Positions 1 through 5,997 of a stretch of 7,450 bases of DNA are shown piece by piece. This DNA comes from Pedobacter sp. (GTDB lineage: Bacteria; Bacteroidota; Bacteroidia; Sphingobacteriales; Sphingobacteriaceae): positions 1-7,450 of the forward strand of contig JAQBOT010000151.1 in assembly GCA_028287885.1 (NCBI GenBank). The letters are read 5' to 3'. The notes beneath the pieces were generated by a model, which worked only from the letters and a program-made list of their open reading frames with translations, did not search any database and was not told the origin of the DNA. Position 1 is the first letter of the stretch. Each line of letters begins with the position of its first letter. Made by a program: the position numbers and the translations under genes.

Positions 1-7
1 CTATTAG

Positions 8-41
8 AAAAAGCCGATTAACAATAAAGTTAATCGGCTTT
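8..41 (-). terminator. Rho-independent terminator of the LruC lipoprotein gene
   Basis: A perfect 13-bp inverted repeat (10-22 pairing with 29-41) encloses a six-base loop, AATAAA. Read on the minus strand, the stem is followed by a run of five T (complement of 8-12), the classic intrinsic terminator form. It lies 24 bases beyond the stop codon of the minus-strand lipoprotein gene, so it most likely ends that transcript. On the plus strand the stem is followed by only three T and then CG, so termination in that direction would be weaker. Confidence 0.9.
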
Positions 42-65
42 CGTATTTACGAGGACACGAATCTA

Positions 66-2288
66 CTATTTACCTGCGAAAAGGTTATCTATGTTTCTAA
101 ACACAACACCCGTAGTGCTGTACCAGTCTTTGTCTAACGTACCACCGGATGATGCCCAGGTGCCGAACTTTAAGTAAGCAACTGTCACCGGCTTATACTC
201 TACAGGATATTTAAAATCAGCAACTGGGATTTCAATTCCCCAAGGTAAGTTAGCTACTGTGCTATAGTATTTACCAGTTTTTGAATTATCGGCCTTTGTG
301 CCAAAAAGAGTCGCAGTCGCCAGTTGTGTTGGCTTTCTACCATATAGATGCGTCTCATAACCTCTGCCGAAGCCGCTTGTGTTGTTCCAGATGAATGGAT
401 TGTAAGAACTTACACCCATTGCAGCGAATGTTGGTCCGCTAGTAACATCAAAGCTAAAGGTGAAAGTTTTAGTAGGAGAGACTGCCTGTCCATTTATCGT
501 ATTCCAGGTAGATTGAAGCGCTCTGCTATTTGTAAATAGTGGAACAACCAAACTATCTTGACCAGCTTCAATCGGCAGACCGCTTGAGCTTGAAAAGTTT
601 GTGATGCTTGACTTCAGAATTGGAAACTGGATACCAGCACCATTTTGATAATCACCACCAGTTGCTATTAAGTTCCACTCACCCTGTACACGTACAACAA
701 TGTTGCTTGCGTTTGTAATAACTTGATGTTTGTAGGTTAACACAACGTCATTTAAGTCATAATCACCTTGTGAAGGCCAGCTATCTTCGAAAGCAACCGT
801 TGAACCACCGTTACTGTAATTTACAGAATAGTTGTCAAATGCCTTGGTTTTATCATTTGGATAGGCGTCTTGTTCATCAAAGATACCATCGCCATCGGTG
901 TCAGGCTTAATTGGTGCCGGCGCCGCTCCATTGCCTAGAGTATTACAATCATCTTTTGGCAGATACAATCCGCATGCTTGTACTGCTCCATAACCGAAAC
1001 TCGCTTTTAGTTCTTTGCCACAATATTGAACACTACCCCAGAAAGCACCTGAATTTAGTGCGGCGTCACCAACAGATGTTACTACTTTGAATAAAGAGGG
1101 TGCGCCCGTTGCGTATACAAGACCCGTGTTGGTGCTGAAAGCAGTTGTCTGGTACATCGCACCATCATATAAGTACAACGTACCTGCAGCGATCACTGTG
1201 TTGTCGGCCGTAATCAAACTATTATTGGTAACGATCGACCCACTGTTAATGGTGAGCGTTCCATTTATATCCGTATTGCATTCATTGTAAAACCCCGCGC
1301 CGCTTATTGTAGTTAAAGTTGTTGCAACAAAGCTCTTAGTATTGGTTAATGCACCCTCAACTCTTGCGTCTTTTACAACCAATACCGATGCGTTCGTAAC
1401 GCTACCAGTTGCACTAATGTTGAAAGTACCGGTGAATGTAGCAGTACCATTGTTATATAGGTCACCCGCACTGTTGTAATTAACGCCTGTGATTACACCA
1501 TTGTTAACGATCGCTTCGCCATCCGTAAGAACAAAAGTGGCAGGAAAGATCACTGTAGTACCAGCACCAACAAAAATTGTCAGTTTTGTATGAGTGAATG
1601 TGCCAATCGTGATTACTTTACCAGGCGCATTTATTTTCAAAGTCCCACCGTTCGTTCCTGCAACGTCAAGCGTTGTGTTCGCAGTTGCAGTATAGCAAGT
1701 CACTTTGGTTGAGGAGCTAGTCACTGATGTTCCAGTTGAAGTTATCGCGCAACCAGGTTCAGTAATTGCAGTAGTAGGTGTCGTGTTAAACGTACTTTGT
1801 GCATTCGTCAGTGAAGTAAGCTTTACGTTTTCTATCGTAGCGCTTTGGGCTGAAGGCAGAGTAATGTTGTTCGTAGCAGTTGCACCTAAAGAAAGTGAAA
1901 CCGTTTGAGACATTAGCGCTACATATTGAGTTATCGAACTTCCATCCGGAGCGGTCTTAAGTATAAAAACTCCGTCGACGTTAGCAGGAACAGATATTTT
2001 TGCGTTGAATGGACTGACTAATGATGCTGCACCTTTAGATACGGCAGTAGCACCAGTAGCTGGATCAGCCAAAAATACTCCAATAACATATAGCCTGTTC
2101 TGGAAACGAGTGTCAGAAATACCGATGCTAAAATTAACATCTCTTGAGGTTTGCCAGTTGAATGTTGTCGGAACTACTAAATCAGTCAATGCTGATTCTG
2201 TCGGGGCTTCAATGGTCGTATTATCCTTCTTACAAGAAGCAGTTAGAATGGCAATCCCACAAATGAGCGTAAGTAATTTTCTTTTCAT
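66..2288 (-). CDS. LruC domain-containing surface lipoprotein (DUF4842 type)
   Basis: A 740-aa secreted lipoprotein of unknown exact role. Residues 1-19 form a lipoprotein signal peptide: MKRK, a hydrophobic core, then the lipobox LTASC with Cys19 as the lipidated residue. The next residues, KKDN, resemble the Lys-acidic surface-export signal known from Bacteroidota lipoproteins, so display on the outer surface is inferred. Residues about 195-430 are a long Thr/Asn/Gly/Ser/Val-rich stretch with irregular beta-strand repeats, consistent with a beta-helix or adhesin-like fold. Around 463-479 there is an acidic calcium-binding-like motif, DTDGDGIFDEQDAYPND. The remaining C-terminal part, with GDYDLNDVVLTYKH near 507-520, is the LruC/DUF4842 domain, first named from a Leptospira antigen. 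The ATG at 2288 is chosen because it gives the signal peptide; there is no clear Shine-Dalgarno sequence, as is usual in this phylum. The gene is monocistronic, with its own terminator. A role in adhesion or matrix is a guess. Confidence 0.9.
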   Translation of the reverse strand: MKRKLLTLICGIAILTASCKKDNTTIEAPTESALTDLVVPTTFNWQTSRDVNFSIGISDTRFQNRLYVIGVFLADPATGATAVSKGAASLVSPFNAKISVPANVDGVFILKTAPDGSSITQYVALMSQTVSLSLGATATNNITLPSAQSATIENVKLTSLTNAQSTFNTTPTTAITEPGCAITSTGTSVTSSSTKVTCYTATANTTLDVAGTNGGTLKINAPGKVITIGTFTHTKLTIFVGAGTTVIFPATFVLTDGEAIVNNGVITGVNYNSAGDLYNNGTATFTGTFNISATGSVTNASVLVVKDARVEGALTNTKSFVATTLTTISGAGFYNECNTDINGTLTINSGSIVTNNSLITADNTVIAAGTLYLYDGAMYQTTAFSTNTGLVYATGAPSLFKVVTSVGDAALNSGAFWGSVQYCGKELKASFGYGAVQACGLYLPKDDCNTLGNGAAPAPIKPDTDGDGIFDEQDAYPNDKTKAFDNYSVNYSNGGSTVAFEDSWPSQGDYDLNDVVLTYKHQVITNASNIVVRVQGEWNLIATGGDYQNGAGIQFPILKSSITNFSSSSGLPIEAGQDSLVVPLFTNSRALQSTWNTINGQAVSPTKTFTFSFDVTSGPTFAAMGVSSYNPFIWNNTSGFGRGYETHLYGRKPTQLATATLFGTKADNSKTGKYYSTVANLPWGIEIPVADFKYPVEYKPVTVAYLKFGTWASSGGTLDKDWYSTTGVVFRNIDNLFAGK

Positions 2289-2459
2289 AGATCTTTTTTA
2301 TACGTAACTTTTAATCCCAAGATCATTCCAAAAACTATGTCAAGGGTATTTGACGTGTAAAAATACCTAATATCCAGCAGATTAACACCTAATCATTGTA
2401 TAAAAACTATGCAAAAGAGAGAAGATGTGTTAAGCTTAGGGAATGCTTATGCGAATTAA
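2289..2459. other. Intergenic region upstream of the lipoprotein gene
   Basis: AT-rich DNA between the lipoprotein start and the hairpin that follows the partner-switch operon. It should contain the lipoprotein promoter. On the minus strand there are three approximate matches to the Bacteroidota -7 element TAnnTTTG, each with the final G missing: TAGTTTTT at 2337-2330, TATTTTTA near 2365-2358, and TAGTTTTT at 2409-2402. None has a convincing TTTG element at the expected distance upstream, so no promoter is assigned. The ten-base sequence CATAGTTTTT occurs twice. No small gene or RNA could be supported here. Confidence 0.5.
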
Positions 2460-2486
2460 TTTCCCAGTTTTCAAGCAAGTGGGAAA
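2460..2486 (-). terminator. Weak hairpin after the partner-switch operon, possible terminator
   Basis: A 7-bp inverted repeat (TTTCCCA at 2460-2466 with TGGGAAA at 2480-2486) encloses a 13-base loop and begins two bases after the stop codon of the ATPase gene. On the minus strand it is followed by TTAATT rather than a clean T run. Its position fits the end of the operon, but the stem is short and the tail poor, so it may be a leaky terminator or chance. Confidence 0.35.
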
Positions 2487-2488
2487 AT

Positions 2489-3019
2489 TTAGTCCCTAAG
2501 TTTCAGGTTAACAATAAATCGATTCTCCTGTAATTTAGGATCATGCTGATAAACAAAGCTATCCGACGCAAGCGTAATAATATAAAGGCCAAAGTGTTCT
2601 GGCATGTAATCGATCGTAATCCCTTCTTTATAAGCGTCAAGGAATTTGAATTGATATTTATCCAGAATTTTGATGTGATGCTTCTTGGTCTCAGAAAAGC
2701 TGACCATCACCGTTTTATTAACATCCACAAACGGGATCTTATGTGAATCTTCCGCAAATTCAATTTGGAGCCCCTTATCGACCTTTTGAATAGTAAGCGT
2801 TGGGTGAGCTACGCTTAATTCGATTAATGCATTGTCATCATTGGAATGCTTAATAGAATTTGTCACCAGCTCAACAAGAATGAGCTTAACGTTTCTAACA
2901 ATCGCCTCATCAAGTGCAATCCTTTCCTGTAAAGCAGATACCACCTGGTGAATATAATTTAATATTCCATCAGCATCCTTTGGAATCTTAAGGTTTATGT
3001 TTATTGCGGGTTCTTCCAT
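2489..3019 (-). CDS. RsbW/SpoIIAB-like GHKL ATP-binding protein (putative anti-sigma serine kinase)
   Basis: A 176-aa cytoplasmic protein with the layout of the GHKL (histidine-kinase-type) ATPases used as serine kinases in partner switches. These phosphorylate a STAS partner and sequester an output protein. The N box is clear at residues 47-60, LILVELVTNSIKHS, with Glu50, Asn54 and His58 in the positions that bind Mg-ATP. The strand before the first glycine box is visible (LQIEFAED, 84-91), but the usual D-x-G-x-G is replaced by DSHKIPF from Asp91, so only the Asp remains. A Lys/His-rich segment (about 102-140) replaces the normal ATP lid, and the second glycine box is reduced to EHFGLYII near 141-148. 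It may be a divergent kinase or a binding-only protein. Its ATG directly abuts the stop of the STAS gene (no bases between), and it is the last gene of the operon. The N box and context support the family; catalytic activity is uncertain. Confidence 0.8.
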   Translation of the reverse strand: MEEPAININLKIPKDADGILNYIHQVVSALQERIALDEAIVRNVKLILVELVTNSIKHSNDDNALIELSVAHPTLTIQKVDKGLQIEFAEDSHKIPFVDVNKTVMVSFSETKKHHIKILDKYQFKFLDAYKEGITIDYMPEHFGLYIITLASDSFVYQHDPKLQENRFIVNLKLRD

Positions 3020-3355
3020 TTAAAAATCAAGCATGGCTGTTTGCAGGTCATTCTTAATAACAAAAATCTTATTTAGTCTGGTTAATTCAAACAGGTTTTC
3101 AATATCTGCATTAAGCTCCGTAATTACTAATTTTCCGTTTAAAGGTAAAAGTATTTTCAGTACACCAACAAGAGCACCCAAAAACGAACTATCCAGATAC
3201 TCTACATTCTTAAAAGAGACAATTATCTTTCTTTCACCAACATTGATTTCTTCTACAATCAATTCTTTAAATCGGTCTGACTTAGATAAGTTTGCTTCTT
3301 TTTCTTCGATCGTAACAACTAAAATACCATTTACTTTTTCTTTACTTAAATTCAT
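3020..3355 (-). CDS. STAS-domain protein (anti-sigma factor antagonist-like)
   Basis: A 111-aa single-domain STAS protein of the SpoIIAA/RsbV type. In such systems the unphosphorylated form binds the kinase-like partner and releases the output protein, and phosphorylation of one serine blocks this. The domain fills the whole chain: strands ILVVTIEE (11-18) and KIIVSFKNVEYL (43-54), then the signature DSSFLGALV (55-63). Ser56, directly after Asp55, aligns with the phosphoserine of SpoIIAA and RsbV. A further strand, KLVITEL, and a C-terminal helix follow. Family members usually have 100-120 residues, so it is complete. It lies 27 bases downstream of the phosphatase gene and abuts the ATPase gene, the expected partners. 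The leader is AT-rich with no clear Shine-Dalgarno sequence. The domain call is firm; which output it controls is unknown. Confidence 0.9.
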   Translation of the reverse strand: MNLSKEKVNGILVVTIEEKEANLSKSDRFKELIVEEINVGERKIIVSFKNVEYLDSSFLGALVGVLKILLPLNGKLVITELNADIENLFELTRLNKIFVIKNDLQTAMLDF

Positions 3356-3382
3356 GATTGTTATATAAAATGGATAAGCGTA

Positions 3383-4510
3383 TTATTTTCTTTTTACAAT
3401 TATGATACTGCAATCATCTACCTGTGATGTGTGCTTATCAAATAAATTTTTTACTATGGAAGCTGTAGGTTCCTTTCTCACTTTCAAGTCGTACAATTTC
3501 TCTTTAAACAGCTTCATGTCCGACTTCTTTTCATCATTCACTTGAAAGTCGATCATTCCATCTGAGATCATATACACCTCTTCATCGCCATGTAGGCTAA
3601 TTTCCATTTCGGTGTAGTCCACATGTTCAGAAAAACCAAGTAATATACCGTCCGACTGATAGGTTACGAGACTGTTTTGCTTGTTATCAAATTTAAGTAC
3701 GGGCAAGTCACCCGCTCCACAATAACAAAGTGTTGCATTTTCATCGTCCAATAACAAAATACTAACGGTTGAAAATATATCCGAAAGCAACTCATCAGCA
3801 AAAATCACACGATTCAGTTTATTGAGGATCGTGGATAAGGATGTGTTGCCATCAAACACGCACAAGCGTATCGCCGAACGAATGTAGCTGAGGTAGCTGA
3901 AGGAAAAAAACCATGCACCCCATTTTTTGCCCATCACATCGCCAAGGATCACAAAAGTATACCGCTCATCGACCTTTATGAAATCTATGAAATCACCACC
4001 GGGCTGAGACTGGTACGTTTGGTTAAAATAACTGATTTCAAAATTCTTAAGCTGAGGTGCTTTAAGTGGAATGTTGCGTAAATTCAACTTCTCCGCTATA
4101 CTTTTAACTTCGCTTAACGATCTCTCATAATGTTCTTTCACGGCATTCATAAGATTGTTAATCTTTGAAAGAATACGCGATGGGGGAATGTCCTTTGCCA
4201 TATAGTCTATGGCTTTCAAGTCCAATCCTTGTTGAATGAAATGATCGTCGTTAACAGATGTTAGAAAAAGGAATGGAACATTTTTAAGGAGTTCATTTTT
4301 AAGAAGCCGTTTTCTGAATTCAAATCCGTTCCTATCAGGCATCTCATAATCTGAAATGATTAAGTCAGGAATTTCGAATTTCTTCAGGATTTCTTCTGCA
4401 GCATCAACTGAAAGGGCAACTCTGCACACATAACCATTGTTCTGTAGTAATCTCTCGTATAATTTTAATTGAAAAGGATCATCATCAACCAATAAAATGG
4501 TTTTATTCAT
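3383..4510 (-). CDS. Response regulator fused to a SpoIIE-type PP2C serine phosphatase
   Basis: A 375-aa cytoplasmic two-domain protein expected to remove phosphate from the STAS partner when its receiver is phosphorylated. Residues 1-120 form a CheY-like receiver: acidic DDD at 9-11, phospho-acceptor Asp54 in SDYEMPDRNG, Thr84 and Lys106. A helical linker (about 112-145, probably coiled coil) joins it to a SpoIIE/PP2C domain at about 155-375. All metal-binding landmarks are present: PGGDF with Asp173, LGDVMGK with Asp191, ISDGMID with Asp317, and QVDDCS with Asp365-Asp366. The domain therefore looks catalytically intact. The order receiver-linker-phosphatase is that of RsbU-like regulators in proteobacterial partner switches. 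The start overlaps the end of the upstream membrane-protein gene by 8 bases, suggesting translational coupling. No histidine kinase is nearby, so the phosphodonor is unknown. Dephosphorylation of the neighbouring STAS protein is inferred from family and context. Confidence 0.92.
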   Translation of the reverse strand: MNKTILLVDDDPFQLKLYERLLQNNGYVCRVALSVDAAEEILKKFEIPDLIISDYEMPDRNGFEFRKRLLKNELLKNVPFLFLTSVNDDHFIQQGLDLKAIDYMAKDIPPSRILSKINNLMNAVKEHYERSLSEVKSIAEKLNLRNIPLKAPQLKNFEISYFNQTYQSQPGGDFIDFIKVDERYTFVILGDVMGKKWGAWFFSFSYLSYIRSAIRLCVFDGNTSLSTILNKLNRVIFADELLSDIFSTVSILLLDDENATLCYCGAGDLPVLKFDNKQNSLVTYQSDGILLGFSEHVDYTEMEISLHGDEEVYMISDGMIDFQVNDEKKSDMKLFKEKLYDLKVRKEPTASIVKNLFDKHTSQVDDCSIIIVKRK

Positions 4511-5045
4511 ACGATTTGAAATTTGAAATAGATTTCACAATTATATAAAGTCCTATAGCAATTATTATCAGGGATATTAGATCCATTAACGTTACACCGT
4601 CATTATCATTGAAATAAAAGATAGTAAACATTTCAAAATAAGGAGGCGCAGGCATTATGATCATTGCGAAGCCTAAAGTAACGAATAAAAACCCGATGAT
4701 TACCTTCATGGATCTCAAAAAGACATTCTTTAAGACAATCTTGTTCGCCTGTTTTGAATCGATGTGATTGGTGGTTAATAGAATTTCGAGCTGATCTAAT
4801 TGGTCTAGTTTGTCGAGGTTACCCAGCGAAACCGTTTTAATCTGATCAATTACAGAATGGTTGTTGATCTTAACGTCAAGGGCATGATTTAGCGTTGTCC
4901 GAATCTGTTTGATGTTTTCCGAATCTAAGGTGCTTATCTCAAGCAAATTCATGAATTCACCTAATTTTTGAATTAATTCTTCATCTTTGTCTTGAAGATT
5001 TAACAATTCATTTAGATCGTCAGTAAGTTTTTTATCTGGAACCAA
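4503..5045 (-). CDS. Two-TM membrane protein of unknown family, first gene of the partner-switch operon
   Basis: I do not recognise the family. The 180-aa product has a long N-terminal soluble part (1-105) that is Leu/Asp/Lys-rich and almost wholly helical in character, with Leu-rich heptad-like stretches such as NLDKLDQLDQLEILL (76-90). Two membrane helices follow, at about 113-131 and 153-171, joined by a short loop rich in Pro and aromatic residues (PAPPYFEMFTIFYFNDNDG) that probably faces the periplasm. By this topology both the helical head and the short C-terminal tail are cytoplasmic. The end overlaps the phosphatase start by 8 bases, so the two are likely made together and may interact, for example as a membrane anchor or stress sensor. 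The start is uncertain: TTG at 5045 gives the length stated, the frame is open only to 5060, and the first ATG is codon 32 (4952). The 31 extra residues look like genuine helical protein, so TTG is preferred. Confidence 0.75.
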   Translation of the reverse strand: MVPDKKLTDDLNELLNLQDKDEELIQKLGEFMNLLEISTLDSENIKQIRTTLNHALDVKINNHSVIDQIKTVSLGNLDKLDQLDQLEILLTTNHIDSKQANKIVLKNVFLRSMKVIIGFLFVTLGFAMIIMPAPPYFEMFTIFYFNDNDGVTLMDLISLIIIAIGLYIIVKSISNFKSYE

Positions 5046-5081
5046 AATTTGATCTAAGGATTATACACGCAAATACTATAA
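5044..5081. promoter_or_regulatory. Divergent promoter region between the partner-switch operon and the glycosyltransferases
   Basis: Only 36 bases separate the TTG start of the minus-strand operon from the ATG at 5082, so both transcripts should begin here or inside the opposing coding sequence. An inverted repeat ATTTG (5047-5051) / CAAAT (5070-5074) supplies one TTTG on each strand. On the plus strand AAAATTTG (5044-5051) matches the Bacteroidota -7 element TAnnTTTG at seven of eight bases. On the minus strand TAGTATTTG (5078-5070) matches with one extra base. Neither has a good TTTG -33 element. This is a candidate only; if the operon really starts at the ATG at 4952, the region would be 129 bp. 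Confidence 0.35.
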
Positions 5082-5996
5082 ATGTCTCTAATTTCTATTA
5101 TTACCGTAGACTACAATCAACCGGAAGCAACATTAGCTTTAATAAAGTCGATTGATTCCCATTATTCTTCAGCAAATATAGAAATTATTGTAGTTGATAA
5201 TGGAAGTATCGAAAATAACGGCGCTTTATTATTGCAACAAAGTAAGAACATCAAATTTATCCGCTCGGAAATAAACCTGGGCTTTGCTGGTGGCAACAAT
5301 TTAGGAATTAAGACGGCCCGCGGAGAATACCTTTTCTTTGTAAACAATGATACGGAGTTTACTGCCGGCCTCCTGGAGTGTTTGTTGGATACGTTGAAAG
5401 CCGATCCAACGATAGGCATCATTTCCCCAAAGATCAATTACTTCGATGAACCAGATGTAATCCAGTACGCCGGTTTCACGGAAATGAATTTTTACACTTG
5501 CCGAAACAGATGCATTGGGCAGTTCGAAGACGACAAAGGGCAATTTGATGGTTTAAGCGCGCCAACCGGCTATGTTCACGGTGCGGCTATGATGATCACA
5601 CGAACAGCTTTAAAAGCGGCCGGACCTATGCCGGAGAACTTCTTCCTTTATTTCGAAGAGATGGATTGGTGTGAGCGGATCAAAAAAGCAGGCTTCAGAA
5701 TCTGGGTAAATGCAAGTGCAAAGATCTACCACAAAGAGTCAATGTCTGTTGGTAAAAACAGCAGCCTAAAAGAATACTTTATGAACCGTAACCGGATTCT
5801 ATTCATTCGAAGAAATGCTGCAGTTATCGAAAAGATCATCTTCTTCCTCTACTTTATTGCCGTTGTTACTCCAAGGAACATACTTAAATACCTTAAAGAA
5901 CATAATCCCTCATTTATTCCAGTGCTGTTTAGCGCAATCAAATGGAACCTTACCAACACAACAACAAGCAGGTCGCTTGGATATTCAAAAAAATAA
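5082..5996 (+). CDS. Family-2 glycosyltransferase (rhamnosyltransferase/WbbL-like)
   Basis: A 304-aa GT-A-fold enzyme expected to transfer a sugar from a nucleotide-sugar donor to a growing surface glycan on the cytoplasmic face of the membrane. Visible motifs in order: SIITVDYNQ (5-13) as first strand; VVDNGS (37-42) for nucleotide binding; NLGFAGGNN (65-73), typical of the WbbL/rhamnosyltransferase subgroup; FVNNDTEF (86-93) in the DxD position that holds the metal and donor; GYVHGAAMMITR (163-174); and FFLYFEEMDWC (187-197), the acceptor-side acidic motif with the likely catalytic base. His217 in KIYHKES is also typical. A hydrophobic segment near 255-268 may associate with the membrane. 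The length fits the family. It is the first gene of a two-gene plus-strand unit. The sugar and acceptor cannot be told from sequence. Confidence 0.9.
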   Translation: MSLISIITVDYNQPEATLALIKSIDSHYSSANIEIIVVDNGSIENNGALLLQQSKNIKFIRSEINLGFAGGNNLGIKTARGEYLFFVNNDTEFTAGLLECLLDTLKADPTIGIISPKINYFDEPDVIQYAGFTEMNFYTCRNRCIGQFEDDKGQFDGLSAPTGYVHGAAMMITRTALKAAGPMPENFFLYFEEMDWCERIKKAGFRIWVNASAKIYHKESMSVGKNSSLKEYFMNRNRILFIRRNAAVIEKIIFFLYFIAVVTPRNILKYLKEHNPSFIPVLFSAIKWNLTNTTTSRSLGYSKK

Positions 5997-5997
5997 C

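Noticed and set aside
2005..2307. Plus-strand open frame of 100 codons opposite the 5' end of the lipoprotein gene
   Set aside because: It overlaps a convincing signal peptide and lipobox on the other strand, and its translation shows no domain.
3033..3368. Plus-strand open frame of 111 codons opposite the STAS gene
   Set aside because: It is the mirror of a well-supported STAS domain, has no recognisable domain, and is explained as an antisense shadow.
5162..5543. Minus-strand open frames within the first glycosyltransferase
   Set aside because: They lie opposite conserved GT2 motifs and show no coding character of their own.
5815..5997. Upstream in-frame ATG extending the second glycosyltransferase to 449 residues
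   Set aside because: The extension lies entirely in the 3' end of the first glycosyltransferase in another frame and is Ser/Leu/Gln-rich with no GT2 features. The ATG at 5998 directly begins a membrane helix as expected.
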